NCBI GenBank assembly: GCA_036924085.1
Contig: JAVGWX010000009.1
Location: forward strand, 58,630,331-58,694,330
Source: Ariolimax columbianus
Lineage: Eukaryota > Mollusca > Gastropoda > Stylommatophora > Arionidae
Direction: 5' to 3'
DNA: 64,000 nucleotides
The position numbers were made by a program, and so were the translations under genes. Of the stretch, positions 1-11,896 are shown piece by piece. Every line of letters starts with the position of its first letter. Within the stretch, counting starts at the first letter, position 1. The notes under the pieces were generated by a model. That model saw only the letters and a program-made list of their open reading frames with translations, was not told the DNA's origin and did not search any database.

Positions 1-165
1 CTGTCGAACCAGTACAGACGGAGAATTGTTCACATGGATTTATTGATGCGAGAGACAACCGGTCTAACTGCTTGACCACTAGCTTGATTTAAGAAAACAA
101 TATATAATCTGAAGAAAAAAAATGTGCTGAAACAGGAAATAGATGCCACGTCTACTCTTAGTTGT

Positions 166-440
166 GGAGCCGCGTAGCGCAGTGGTTAGCGCTGGCCTCG
201 TATCTGAGTGGTTCTGGGTTCATTCCCCAGGTGAGGCGGTAATGTTTTTTTCAGACCGCAATGGCTCCCGGGTCGACCCAGCCTTAAATGGGTACCGGTT
301 CAGTCCGGGAAGTAAAAGCGACGAGGGAGAGGAGATGGCTACCACCCTCATATAGCCGAGCCTTTGAAATGTGAGATCGCTAACACATCACACCCCCTAC
401 GGCAGTAATGCTATGGGATACTTTACTTTACATTACTTTA
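166..440 (+). repeat. tRNA-derived SINE (type 1)
   Basis: The head looks like a tRNA: an A-box-like block (TAGCGCAGTGGT) at 175-186 and a B-box-like block (GGTTCATTCC) at 217-226, about 30 nt apart as in a Pol III internal promoter. A non-tRNA body follows, ending in a TTTAC-rich tail near 420-445. It is not a functional tRNA gene because the acceptor stem does not close. I infer a SINE mobilised by one of the local LINEs; the family name is not known to me. Confidence 0.7.
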
Positions 441-1062
441 CTACTCATAGCATCGACGATTATGAACCGGCAGATCTGCATCAATTCATATACCTGGGGT
501 CCCTTATCAACGACAAACTCCCTCTAGAGGCAGGCATAAACAGTCGCATTGACAAAGATCCTGCTAGATTTACTCGTTACACCATGTGTTCGGGAAAACC
601 AGAAAATTGCAATCAAAATCAACGCCATTGTGTACAATGTCTGTGCTCTTATATGGTAGTAAAACTTAGGCAACCTACGCCAAACAGCAACACAGGCTTA
701 ACACCGTCCATGTACTGAGCACGCAATCCATTCTTGGAAATAAATGGAGAGACAGAGTAATAAATGCAGCGGTGCACCAGTCACTCAGCCTGTGCACTTT
801 TCTTAGACAGCGTAGACTGCGATGGCTTGATGTCCGTGGTATGGAAGATCGTCGCATTTCCAAAGATATCCTCTATGTACAGTCGGTGAATGGCAAGAGA
901 ACAGTCGGTCGACCACAGCCGAGGTTCAAAGATGTGTGTACGCGTGATATGAAGAACCAGAAAATGAGTTTGACATCATGGGAAGACGAAGCTGCAGACT
1001 TATCCACGTGGAGACATATCCTGAAGAGTAATTTCATGTTTGGTGAAATGACGCTCTTGTAA
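440..1062 (+). pseudogene. Degenerate LINE reverse transcriptase, C-terminal end
   Basis: Broken reading frames keep two recognisable blocks of a LINE RT C-terminus: a thumb-region block around 490-560 (reads FIYLGSLIND) and the terminal block at 800-950 with RLRWLDVRGMED and GKRTVGRPQPRFKD, the usual RLRWLGHV...GRP..R.KD ending of many animal LINE polyproteins. A frameshift and stops separate them and the catalytic core is absent, so this is a dead 3' fragment. RTE/CR1-like affiliation is from family memory. Confidence 0.7.
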
Positions 1063-1600
1063 GATGGAGAAATGAAACAACGCAGCAATGAGAAATAAAA
1101 CAAACAAAAGCTATATAGAGTTTTATTTCCCACTCTCAGGTCTTATCATCCTGTATAATATGATGATATAGTTAGTCCATTTAGCTGTGAGATGGCGGCT
1201 CTTGACAGCCCAATGCCTCCCAGACAAAAGCACACGTCCTCCTCAATTATTGTAGTGATGTGTAGAGTGTGTTGTGTATGGTGTGATGTGATGGGAGCAG
1301 CAGGTTTCACGGATAGACATGCCTTGAGCACAAAGTCAGGAGGTGCCCGACTGACTCCTTGTGGTCATTGCAGAATCTGCAGTTTGGTTCACGTAGTGGG
1401 TCTATTCTATTTAGATATTTGTTGACCGGGCATTACCTGCTCTCAGCTCGAAGATAAAACTCTGACCTCTTCGTTTCAGTTTCTTGGCTAGGTCCTAAGG
1501 ATCTGATATTTTAAATATATTCGGCCTGTCTGGGATGCGGCCCACTGATCGAGCCATTCTTTTCTATGGTTATTTTTCAAGATTTGCTTTCAGGTCTGTA
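1063..1600. other. No recognisable feature
   Basis: No convincing coding region, RNA gene or repeat seen. The short open frames here have no recognisable motifs. Confidence 0.4.
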
Positions 1601-1604
1601 GCGT

Positions 1605-4215
1605 GATGCTAGGTAGTGGCTGTGGTAGCATTGTTCCGCTTCTGCTCATCAGCCTTCTCATTTCCTGGGACTCTGACACGGCCAGATATCCACTGGAACA
1701 TCACTTCCGTTCTGTAAGAGGTAGACAATTGGACAATTAATTTGTAAATGTTATTAACATCTGGAGACATTCTGTGTTCCAAGGTCTGAGAAAACAACAT
1801 CTCCTCAGGTTGTATAGTGCCGCTTTCAAAATCTGAGATTATTCGGGACAAAGCTTTCTCTATTGCTATTATTTCTGCTTCGTAATTGGAACAGGTCTCT
1901 CCGCAAGGGCCGTAGATGCAGATGTGGTCTTCTTGGTGCAGATTAAGATAATTAATTAGAGCGCCATTTCAAGCGTTGGAAGTAGCCCCGCTCGCAGATC
2001 CATCTGTGTATACTTGGATGTTTTATGGATATGAGTCTATAGTTTCCAAAGCAATAGTTTTCAGCAAAGATGGTAGGTTGTTACTATTGGCCGAGGGGTT
2101 GGAGTTGCAATTCATACTGTGGGGGGAAGGGGGGGGGGGGTAGTGGCCTGTCAGCAAGGTGGTTCATCATTGATGACCGCCATAAGCCTTCTACCCTCTG
2201 GCAGATGGTGTTTAACGATATTGTCTTGCGCCTTTCCCAGAAAAGATGTCTTTTTCATTCTATGCTTTTGGTGCCAATGTTCTACCATTTTCCTATTCTC
2301 CCTTGTAAGGTCCATTCTTAAGTCTCTTTCACACATTTTCACGACAGAGCGTTCTCGTCATAGGTTCAGCATTGTTGTTATGTGTTGTCATTGATAAAGG
2401 CCTATTGGTCGCAACGTAGGTTTTGTTCGTGTTGTTTTGTGCGGTATCTGACCATACCCATTTACCAATTTTGATTAAACTTAACTTTAATCAACTTTAA
2501 ACATTTTTATTTCATTAATTTTGTTCCCAGGTTTAGAGGTTCGATGTTAAGAATTAATTTCACATGCATCTGCCGGCGTTGTTTCCATCGCGCCGTTATA
2601 AACCGCAGAGCGTGATTTTGTACTCTGTTCAGCTTGTGTAAGAGGCTTTTGCTTGCAATGGCTTGGAGGGGGTTAAATAGTCAATCAATGAACGGGCATA
2701 TACAATGTATAACTGGCGTGGGAAATATTAATCTGCTACCCGCATTCACAAGTAAAGAGGTGCTTGATAAGTGAGCCTTGTGCATGTTTTTTTTTTCAAT
2801 CAGCTTGTCTATATGGGGTTTCATAGTGAGTGTACGGTCAAGCTCGACTCCGAGGTATCTCGGGGTTCTGTCGTCTTTTGATTTCACTCCGTTCATTTTG
2901 ACATCGATATTTTCCTCGTTTATCCTTCTGTTTAAGCTGAACACAATGAAGACAGTTTTCTCTACATTAATTTCAAGCTTCCAAAACTGGCAATATGTAG
3001 AGATGGTTGTCAGATTCATGTTCATATTTTTGGTGATAGGGTTTAGATGTTTTCCTTTTGACCAAATGACCAGGTAGGTCATCCGCAAAGAGTTCCTCTC
3101 TGCAGGAGATGACATCTGGTTGATCGCTTATGTACACAAGGAATAATGCATAACTTAGCGCAGATTCCTGGAGCAGGTCTTCTCTCAGGTTCCTTTGATT
3201 GGATGCTGATCCGCTGAATGTTGTTCGGATTGTTCTGTTATGGAAGACACCTTTTAGCCAGCTGTACATTCGTCCTGATATTCACATTTATTGCATCTTG
3301 AAGAGGAGGCCACTCCTCCAGACTCGATCGTAGGCTTGTCCGAGATCGATGAATGTTGCCAGCACATTTTTTTCTCATGGAAAGCATCACTTACCTCTTG
3401 GGTGAATCTTATCAGCTGGTCCATTGTCCGTTTCTTTCTTCTGAAGTCTGATTGTTTTAGTATTATGAATCTTGGAGCTTTCTAGCCACCAATATAACCT
3501 TTCGTTTATAGTATTATGAATCTTGGAGCTTTCTAGCCACCAATATAACCTTTCGTTTATAGTATTATGAATCTTGGAGCTTTCTAGCCACCAATATAAC
3601 CTTTCGTTTATAGTATTATGAATCTTGGAGCTTTCTAGCCACCAATATAACCTTTCGTTTATAGTATTATGAATCTTGGAGCTTTCTAGCCACCAATATA
3701 ACCTTTCGTTTATAGTATTATGAATCTTGGAGCTTTCTAGCCACCAATATAACCTTTCGTTTATAGTATTATGAATCTTGGAGCTTTCTAGCCACCAATA
3801 TAACCTTTCGTTTATCATCCTTTCAGCAACCTTGCCTAGGTTTGAAGTGAAGGAAAACTGTCGATAACTTGGTACTAGGTTCGATGGTTTGTCTTTCTTT
3901 AGAACTGGAGTGATGTTGGCTCTTCTCCAGTCTTCTGGTAACTTGCCATCTCTATAAGTTTTGTTAATGGAGACAAGGATGGTATGGAGCTCGTCATTTG
4001 AGAGATCTAAAGAGCATTTTGTTAGTGAGTCGGTTAGGTCCAGCAGATTTACCTTTCTTACATTTTTAAGACCATCTTGAGTTCTGGAAAGGTGAAATTT
4101 TTGTCAAAGATCTCACAGTTAGCTGTAGGTTGTTTTTCCTTCATTTCGTGGAGTTTTTTTTTATAGCCTTGCCCAAGTTCTTTCGTTTTTGCTTTTTTTG
4201 TTAACGTTAGCAAAG
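1605..4215 (-). pseudogene. Degenerate jockey/I-type LINE (RT plus RNase H)
   Basis: Read on the minus strand from about 4200 down, the sequence gives the RT region (RANITPVLKKDKPSN, then AERMINERLYWWLESSKI near 3800), a palm-domain relic (ATFIDLGQAYDRVWRSGLL near 3350), a fingers/thumb section with YLGVELDRTLTMKPHIDKLI near 2850, and an RNase H-like end near 1610-1950 (EVMFQWISGRVRVPGNEKAD). The order RT then RNase H is that of I/jockey-group LINEs with RNase H. Frameshifts and stops occur throughout and no endonuclease domain is seen, so it is dead. A 51-bp tandem array interrupts the RT in frame (separate entry). Confidence 0.8.
3458..3814 (-). repeat. 51-bp minisatellite, 7 copies, in frame within a LINE RT
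   Basis: Seven near-identical 51-bp units start at 3458, 3509, 3560, 3611, 3662, 3713 and 3764. On the minus strand each encodes 17 residues (TINERLYWWLESSKIHN), so the array stays open and turns one RT motif into seven copies. The unit length is exactly 17 codons. Copy identity looks essentially perfect, implying recent expansion compared with the decayed LINE around it. Confidence 0.95.
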
Positions 4216-4254
4216 TACTTATTAAGGACTAATGATTGATGAGAAACGTATATT

Positions 4255-4490
4255 TCGAGTGTCCCTAAAGGGACAGTGTGTCGGTGTCCCAGGAACGTCC
4301 CGTCCTGATAGGGACATATCATAGTCATCTGGGTAGGCTATCCAATCATTCTTACGTGTGTTACCAGCCCGTCTGTAGTGATGGTATTTGTGGCATTCCC
4401 CGCCACCTAGAAGATTGTCTCAAAAGGGCAGAGGTACAATATCCGCTGGTCTGCATATCTTAGTCATCCATGGGGATAAACGATTGAGGA
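4255..4490 (-). repeat. Diverged relative of the leader of the rDNA-LINE composite
   Basis: This stretch aligns with copy A 30895-31115 and copy B 53845-54065. Shared blocks include GGCATTCCCCGCCACCT, TCCGCTGGTCTGCAT and the paired CCCAGGA-CGT-CACGTCCTG-like block. On the minus strand the shared reading is ADQR.LHTCP...VAGNA, the same as in a small open frame kept in both composites. It is probably the degraded 5' part (remnant of ORF1 or leader) of a related LINE. Its function is unknown. Confidence 0.55.
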
Positions 4491-5190
4491 CAAAAAGTAA
4501 AGAGCAAGATAAGAATGCATTTCATCCATGAAGTGAGGATGGATTGATGCAGTTCAGAGAATGTATCACTCGCAGGCGGGTTGTATTACTATAGACATAG
4601 TTTAATTAACATATACTATTTGACATTTTAAAGTAATTTACCTGTCTGACAAACCCGTGATTTGTTGAGTAACAGAGTTAACTTTCAACAACCCCAGCTC
4701 ACTGGTGTTCTGAAAGAAATGTTCAAGAAAACTATGTTATGTCAATACAGCAGACGAACAAAGTCAGTCAGACAATTTTTTCAATAAAACACATTTTTAC
4801 AGTACAAACACACGCATCAAATAAACACGGATGCAACACGTAAACATAATAACGTGAAACAATAAACGCAAAAGAGTAGTAGCCAATAAAAGTATCTTAT
4901 CTGATATGAGAAATGACAGGTTTTTATTTTTTCCACAAAAAGAGTTTTTTTTCTGAGAAAAATGTAATCTCCTTCAGACATTTAATTATGTTCTACTGGT
5001 CATTTAGCTGTTCATTGTCTATTTAAACGCAATGTAATGATTCATTATGTTATGGATTCTTAACCTTAGTGCATTCTTTTCTCATATGAAAGCGATGTTC
5101 ATTTGTATACATTCTGTCTAATTGCAAATAATAAATACACCGGAGAAAATTGAAATATGCGTCTCCCTAGACTGCCGATGTGTTCATTTG
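4491..5190. other. No recognisable feature
   Basis: AT-rich sequence with no coding region, RNA gene or repeat that I can support. Confidence 0.4.
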
Positions 5191-5199
5191 CTCCTCACA

Positions 5200-5590
5200 T
5201 GTTCAGCATACGAGCGCTTCTCACGTGTACAGATGGAGCGCTACAGAAACTTCTTTAAAATGGCTTTGAAGAGCTTCAACATCGATGTCATTACTATAAC
5301 ACGTTTTTTTTCAAAATGCAACCACATACAAGGACAAGAGGACATAGCTACAAATTAACTAAAGAAAGGTCCAGATAAGATATTAGGAAATATTTTTTTA
5401 GTCAGAGAGTGGTGATTGCTTGGAATGTATTGCCACGGGAAGTAGTTGAGGCAGGGGCAATTATTGCATTTGAGAATAGATTGGATATGAACAGCTTTTA
5501 GAGCTAGGATATGCAATATGAGACTGGTTGTATACAGATTCTGCAGAGTCTTCTAAACCAGTATAAAGAGGTTAAGTTAACTTAAATAGG
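5200..5590 (+). repeat. CR1-like LINE 3' end
   Basis: The broken reading gives FKMALKSFNID..TITRFFSK, then GHSYKLTKERSR, DIRKYFFSQRVVIAWNVLP and VVEAGAIIAFENRLD, the conserved C-terminal signature of CR1/L2-type RT polyproteins, followed by a 3' UTR that ends with a GTATAAAGAGGTTAAGTTAA-like terminus. The same terminus occurs inverted at 5840 and 25240, which defines a dispersed family. Confidence 0.75.
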
Positions 5591-5838
5591 TAATCGTTCC
5601 ACTTGATGCGCTAGCATCACGCAAATGCCAGATCGGAGAGCGAAACATCACCGCACAGGATCAGAGAAAGCGACCCGCCCCAAAGAACAGAACGGAAGAC
5701 TACTCCACAGTAAATGTATTATGTGTGCACCAGATGCTGTAGTGTCGTGCCAATATTGGAATTTAGTCATGTGAGATCACATCTCGCAGCACATGACTGA
5801 CGCTGTCACTGAATTTGCATGCGATGGGCAACTATTAT
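5591..5838. other. Spacer between two CR1-like ends
   Basis: About 250 bp between two oppositely oriented CR1-like 3' ends. No feature recognised. Confidence 0.4.
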
Positions 5839-5839
5839 T

Positions 5840-6110
5840 ATTAACTTAACTTAACGTCTTTATACTGGTTTAGAAAACTCTGCGGAGTCTGTATACAACC
5901 AATTTCATTTACATTACCTTGCTCTAAAAGATATGCACTTGCAATTTATTCTTAAATGCATTCATTGTCCTTGCTCACACTACCTCCTGTGGCAATGCAT
6001 TTCAAGTGTTCTCTACTCTCTGACTAAAAAAATATTTTAGTTTCTAGTTATGCCCTCTTAGTACACTGGCCTTAATGTGAAATGTGGATGTATATAACAA
6101 AAGAGACGAA
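5840..6110 (-). repeat. CR1-like LINE 3' end, inverted copy
   Basis: It begins with TTAACTTAACGTCTTTATAC, the reverse complement of the terminus at 5560-5590, and continues through the same C-terminal coding signature (minus strand). With the plus-strand copy at 5200-5590 it forms an inverted pair about 250 bp apart. Confidence 0.7.
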
Positions 6111-6234
6111 TATCGTTGAAGGAAAGAAAAACAAATAAAAACATATTATCTAATTAATTAACGGAATCAAAGCCAGACATTACACATATTTTGCTCATTT
6201 CAATGGGCATAACACCATGCTGAAAACCGTGAGA

Positions 6235-6596
6235 ATAAACAGTAATCATGTTCAGGTGAAACATACTGATCAACCTGAGAGAGAAGAGCAATCATGGTCA
6301 GGTGAAACATACTGATCAAGGTAGGAAAAGAGTAATCAGGGTCAGGTGAGACATACCGATCAAGGTGGGAGAGATGAGTAATCAGGGTCAGGTGAGACAT
6401 ACCGATCAAGGTGGGAGAGATGAGTAATCAGGGTCAGGTGAGACATACCGATCAAGGTGGGAGAGATGAGTAATCAGGGTCAGGTTAAACATACTGATCA
6501 ACCTGAGAGAGAAGAGTAATCAGGGTCAGGTGAAACATACTGATCGAGATGGGAGAGAAGAGTAATCAGGGTCAGGTGAAACATACTGATCAAGAC
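6235..6596 (+). repeat. 46-bp tandem repeat, about 8 copies
   Basis: Units start with GAGTAATCAGGGTCAGGTGA and include CATACYGATCAAGGTGGGAG. Consecutive starts at 6376, 6422 and 6468 give a 46-bp period. The outer copies are more diverged (CCTGAGAGAGAAG variants). No function is evident. Confidence 0.9.
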
Positions 6597-6899
6597 ACCC
6601 AACTCACGTCCTCGTTTATGTTCATGGATGTACCACAGATGTTTAGCCAACGATGTGGGGATCGACTTTTAAATATCAATTAGACCTGCGTCCACTTTTT
6701 CAAGCACGCTTCGGGATGTAAAAAGAAGCCGCTGTAACCCCCTGCCAAAGAAACATCTCCAAGAGTCAACTCAGTACGAACAGATTCGGACAAAAACCAC
6801 ATTTAAAACCGTGCTGTATGAACAATTATAATGCAAACGAGTCAAAGGAAAATACTCTTGTCTGTGGTAGAATGACACCAACATAACACACAAATCTCT

Positions 6900-7240
6900 T
6901 TAAGATAATAAATGACACAGCGAAACAGTAGATCCACCAGCTAATCCGTGGCAACGATGTAGTCACTATCGATGAAATAGTAGTAGATTTCAACACGAGT
7001 CATGGTGCTACGCACACAATTGTCCATGATTACCTCAGTTATTGGAAAACATGTAGCGGATGGGTCCCAAGGTAGCTGACAGTGAGGTAATGGAGGCGGT
7101 GCAAAATTGGTTAAAGGTCACACTAAAATACTTATTTCTAGAGAGCATCCACAAGCTAGTTGACATATGGACAAAGCGTGCTGCCAGGTACGGAGACTAT
7201 GTCAAAAAACACACCCACAATTTTTGGTTCGCACGCTTGT
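6900..7240 (+). pseudogene. Mariner-type transposase remnant
   Basis: Two blocks fit mariner/SETMAR-type transposases. An N-terminal DNA-binding part reads FNTSHGATHTIVHDYL followed by GWVPR, and a C-terminal part reads SEVMEAVQNWLKV...FLESIHKLVDIWTKRA...GDYVKK. The whole DD34D catalytic core between them is missing, so this is an internally deleted, non-autonomous copy. I did not locate its terminal inverted repeats. Confidence 0.7.
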
Positions 7241-8051
7241 AAAAATGTTATTAATAATATTTACTTAGTGAATGTTCCTCATATATATATATATGTTTCG
7301 ACGACGCTTATATTGTGCAATATTTCATCAGGGATCCCTCCTTTATTTGAGCAATCCAGCATGGAGAGGGCTAGTTTTCTGGAGTCTGATTCGGTCATAT
7401 TTTTCCAGTGTTTTATTCATTGAATTATTTGGGAACGGTTTTAATTTTTATATCAGTTGTTCTACTCTGTAATCTCTTGTGTCAGCCAGTGGTTGTAGCT
7501 AGAGTATTTCTCATCACTGATTTTGTTGGTGTTCATATCATTGACTTAGTCATTACTTTCGTCTGGTTTTGAATGGTGGAGGTTTTTTAAGTTTGATTTT
7601 TAAACTGGTATCCAGGCTGGCATTTAACATACTACAGCTGGTCTTCCATTTTTTGTGCACATCAATTTCAGTATTTAATGGTATGCCTGCTAACAATATA
7701 GTTCCCTCTAATGTGTCCATTACGAGTCATTCTCTGTTTTCCTTTTTTGTTAAGATCTTTCAAATCATGTTTTTGTTATATTAGTCTGCTGTCCAATGCA
7801 ATATTTATATATGTTCTGTTCTTTCTTCATAGCTCGTATGCATTTAGTTCCAATATGATGTTGTTTACCTTATTTGAATATGTAAAAATTGTGTATGTTT
7901 ATTCTTCTTTTCGATGTTCAGGAGCCTTTCTGAGTCCACCTATCTAATGTGTGTAGGGCTCCTGCATCGTGTAATATGTTGTTTTGATATTTTATTCAAC
8001 TACACAATGAACCGTATCATTGGCACATAATGAGCTGTAGATTATGGTATT
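7241..8051. other. Unassigned sequence
   Basis: A short (TA)n run lies near 7280-7295. The minus strand gives broken coding-like readings between about 8000 and 7560, but I cannot name a family. No intact gene. Confidence 0.35.
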
Positions 8052-8706
8052 GTATCCACTGAAAGAATGAAAGCCATATAGTCCTGCTTACAGATGCCTT
8101 GGCCGTAGTCACAGCCCTGAAAAGCCAGAAAAATACTGAACTTAACGATTTAAGAGCAGTACTCTGTCAACTATGCCAGCAGGCCGCACCAAAAGAGTAG
8201 TGGTGCAGTGGGTTCCATCTCACTGCAAGATCCAAGGCAACGAGGAGGCAGACAGACTGGCAAAAGAAGGTACAAAACTACCACAACCCGATACTAGTAT
8301 GACATACGAAGAGTCAAAACGGCTCATTAGAGCTAGATACATGAGCAAATGGGAAACCGAACATACTGGTTACACCAAAAACGATGCATATTACCAGTTG
8401 AAGAGAAAAGAGCAGGTCGTGGTCTTCAGACTTCGCACTGGCCACAATAGACTCAGGTACCACCTATTCAACAAATTGAAGCTAGGTGGCACCGACGAAT
8501 GCCCGTGTGGTACCGGGAAAATGACCGCTGAGCATTTGCTGCAAAACTGCCCGACATACGAGGATCAGAGAGAGCAGATGTGGCCATCACCAGTGGCAAC
8601 ACAAGACAAGCTCTATGGCAGTGTCGACAGCTTCAGGATGACGGCTGCTGTTTTCGAAAAAATAATGGTTACTGTCTGACTGCGTACGAAGAAGAAGTAT
8701 CCACTG
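8052..8706 (+). mobile_element. 5'-truncated I-type LINE copy with 10-bp TSD
   Basis: The insert (8062-8697) is colinear with the last 600 bp of the composite LINE ORF: the second half of RNase H (LLTDALAVV, then VQWVPSHCKIQGNEEADRLAKEG), the CCHC-like knuckle CPCG...EHLLQNC and the end KIMVTV, then a stop and an AAG tail. GTATCCACTG flanks it at 8052-8061 and 8697-8706, which is a target-site duplication. The frame is still open from 8173 to 8679, so the copy is fairly recent. It cannot move itself: the endonuclease and RT are missing. Confidence 0.92.
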
Positions 8707-9250
8707 TACTGTTAATGAAGATCAAGAACAATGTCGGTGATATAAAACATCCATAAGATACTTCTTGTTCCAATGTTATTCTACGGATTATGCGGTCCTG
8801 TAACTTGACTCTGGCCTATCTATTTTGGAAGAAGTCACATGCCTTTTGTACATTCGTCTACAGACACCATATGTTAGTATAACTAATGGCAAAATAAAGA
8901 AGGTTACAAAGTCGTCAAATAGAAAAACTGCAAGCCCAAACAACATTAACATATCAATAATCAATACGTTAAAGTGCTTTGTCATAGACACAATTATTGA
9001 AATGTATTATAGAATATATAATACAGGATACATACACACAGACTTGATTAGGTCAATCTTTACCGTCTTGTCTTAAAAAAAACCTTAAACTGTGAACTGT
9101 ACAGCTTATAGAACAATCAGACTGACGAGTAACATGACCAAACCATTCATAGAGATATACAGGAATTAATTAGAAATAAAATAGACAGTTAAGTAGACGA
9201 AGAACAGTTTGCATTTTAAAAGAACAATGAAACAATAGGAGCAATAATGT
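8707..9250. other. No recognisable feature
   Basis: AT-rich sequence without a supported gene or repeat. Confidence 0.4.
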
Positions 9251-9252
9251 GT

Positions 9253-9582
9253 ATAAGAATATTGGCAGACAAGTATAAGATGCACAAAATAGTTTATATA
9301 TAAGAATATTGGCAGACAAGTATAAGATGCACAAAATAGTTTATATATAAGAATATTGGCAGACAAGTATAAGATGCACAAAATAGTTTATATATAAGAA
9401 TATTGGCAGACAAGTATAAGATGCACAAAATAGTTTATATATAAGAATATTGGCAGACAAGTATAAGATGCACAAAATAGTTTATATATAAGAATATTGG
9501 CAGACAAGTATAAGATGCACAAAATAGTTTATATATAAGAATATTAGCAGACAAGTATAAGATGCACAAAATAGTTTATATA
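9253..9582 (+). repeat. 47-bp tandem repeat, 7 copies
   Basis: Unit ATAAGAATATTGGCAGACAA... repeats at 9253, 9300, 9347, 9394, 9441, 9488 and 9535. Copies are almost identical; the last has one change (GGCAG to AGCAG). There are no unique spacers, so it is a minisatellite and not a CRISPR array. Confidence 0.95.
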
Positions 9583-9599
9583 TGTGTTGCAAAGACTAT

Positions 9600-10590
9600 A
9601 GCAAAGAATTTGGCAAAGTCACAATATGAAAAGCTAATTGCCTCCAAAAAATGATTTAAATGAAAAAGACAGTGCACAACACAGCAACATGCATTGGAAA
9701 CACGTGGGGACAGGAAGATCTGGAAAGAATTACTTGACACATCATCAACACAGAGATAATTTTCAGGCAGTTTGAAGACATGTCTGAGCTTAACGCCAAT
9801 GGACGAATAATGAACAACCTGATATATATTGATGGCACAGTGTTGTTGACTGAAAGGAAGCAAATGTTGCAGGAACTGGGGGAGACAGTCATTACCAGAA
9901 GTAAAGAATACTGATTGGACATAACCTTAGGAAAACAAACAACGATAATTAGCAAAACAGACATGAGGCCCACAGTAAACATCATAATTAAAGGGGAGAT
10001 ACTGGAACAAATAATCAGTTACATGTATCTAGAACATATAATAACAAGAGATGGTAGATGCGAAAGAGATGGGAAGAAGAGAATAAATATAAATCATGAT
10101 AAATACATTTACAACTAGCAAATAACAAATAAACTGAAAATGAATCAGCAGGTGTTTTGTATCACTACTACACGGTGCAGAAAGATAGGTAATGAAAAAC
10201 GAATTGGAACACAATAATAGTGGCCATTGAAATGTGGATACACAAAAAAATGACTCGTACTTTGCAGAAAGAAACCAAACAAACATAGAAGCCTTTGGGA
10301 GATCAGGAATGGGAAGAGAAATACTGAAAAACATACACATTATGCAGATCAAATATTTAGGACATATACAGATACACGTTACACTGCTGAAATCAATACT
10401 GGCTGGACAGTTGAAGACAGGCGGGAAAGAGGAAGGCGTGGCAGAGCAACACCAAGTAATGGACTAATAACAGTCTGTCGGAATGTACCAACAAGCATCG
10501 AAACAGAGCATGATCGTGATCCACTGGAGCCAACCTTCGATAAGGAGACGGCTCTTAACATCATCATCCCTACTGAATGACTATAATCAA
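9600..10590 (+). pseudogene. Degenerate RTE/CR1-like LINE reverse transcriptase
   Basis: Plus-strand readings give RT pieces: IDGTVLLTERKQMLQELGE (the YADDTVLLAE-like active-site block with the catalytic aspartates lost) near 9830, LDITLGKQTTIISKTDMRP near 9925 and a thumb block ISYMYLEHIITRDGRCERD near 10020. A C-terminal block near 10350-10450 matches the YLGHIQ...LLK.IL.G tail. Multiple frameshifts and stops make it non-functional. Confidence 0.7.
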
Positions 10591-10659
10591 TATTCTTGAT
10601 AATTAACAATCGCACACAAATAGATTTCTCCACTTTCTGTAATGAGGTTTCTATATTAA

Positions 10660-11034
10660 TCAACGAATTACTCTATCGTGACACAAAGGGAGAAACCAAT
10701 GGGTGAACTGCTTCTTTCAACCATGTTAAAAGGCAACTAAAGAGAGTAGTGTATGGGGCTAGCAAGTGCATCTTGTGGGTGTTTTAATACAAGCTTACAG
10801 TAAAGAGTGATGGTTCTGTTCTTCATCAGAAGATACAATGAGCCAAGTAGATGATTCTCCTTTAATGTAGCCGTCTTACAGCGAAACAAACTGCTGCTAC
10901 CCATCTTACTATTAGACAAATCAAGCGAAAAAAGGGAAATGATATAAATTGAATAAAACCAGATTTATAAAGAACATGTATCACAGAAGAATATCTTAGG
11001 AGGGTATACTCACTAGAAACTTGGAAACACGTAT
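10660..11034. other. No recognisable feature
   Basis: Nothing supported between two LINE fragments. Confidence 0.4.
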
Positions 11035-11868
11035 ATACAGATGGCTCATCTAACAAAGCCACATCCAATGGCGATGGAGGGGTCTATTACAGACTTAAGG
11101 AATGGAGAAGAAAAAACTCGAGTATTAACAACGAGAACATACTCCAGTAGTTTACGTGCTGAAACAGAGGCACTGAAGGCCGCAGCTGAGCTTGTAATTC
11201 TAGATAAAGATATTCACTAAGAACATATAGTATTCGTGACTGATGCCGCATCAGTATTAGCAGCGCTAGAACAGCACAAAGATGAAGATCTCGAGCAATG
11301 TATGTTCTCCCTGACACAGCTCTCAGCAGAAAACCCAAGGTTGGTCAAACAGTGGATTCCATCCCGTTGCAATACTGAAGGCAGTGCAGCTGCACAAAGA
11401 CTAGCAAAGTGTACAGGTGCATCCTCACAAACAGACCGGAGGCCATATAATGAGGCCAAGACCATAATTAAAACCAACTTCAGGGTAAAATGGGCTGATC
11501 AACACCCCGACTTCCGAAAAGAAAACAGCCACTTTAACTTAACTAGAAAACAGCAAGTCATCATCTTCAGACTGAGAACTGGGCAAACAGTCTCAAAAGT
11601 CATCTTTACAACAAAATGAGGATTGGAACAGATGACAGGTGCCCATGTGGGGAGCACATCGTGATAGTGGAACACATCCTACAAAGCTGCATGCTCCCGC
11701 AGGAAAAAAGAAAACAATGCTGGCCTCGGGAGACAGATATGAGACAAAAGCTGTATGGAGATAAAACAGCTTAAAACAACAGTGTCCTTTGTAAGAGAAA
11801 CCGGGAACTTGATGTGAGGATGAACGAAGAAGAAGAAGAAGAAGAAGAAGAAGAAGAAGAAGAAAACC
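11035..11868 (+). pseudogene. Diverged I-type LINE 3' end (RNase H and zinc knuckle)
   Basis: It starts at RNase H (VYTDGSSNKATSNGDGG), continues with SSLRAETEALKAAAELVI, VFVTDAASVLAALEQHKDED and VKQWIPSRCNTEGSAAAQRLA, and after a frameshift reaches CPCG...VEHILQSC, then the 3' UTR and a long (GAA)n tail at 11829-11864. The domain order is that of the composite LINE, but the sequence is much more diverged and the final catalytic aspartate region of RNase H is altered. It lies antisense in the intron after the host exon, about 35 bp from the splice donor. Confidence 0.8.
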
Positions 11869-11896
11869 GGATATTATCTTAATTGACGAGCAAACG

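Noticed and set aside
175..240. True tRNA genes at the four tRNA-like heads
   Set aside because: No closing acceptor stems or proper anticodon arms, and each is followed by a SINE body.
9253..9582. CRISPR array
   Set aside because: The 47-bp units are contiguous with no unique spacers, in an animal genome.
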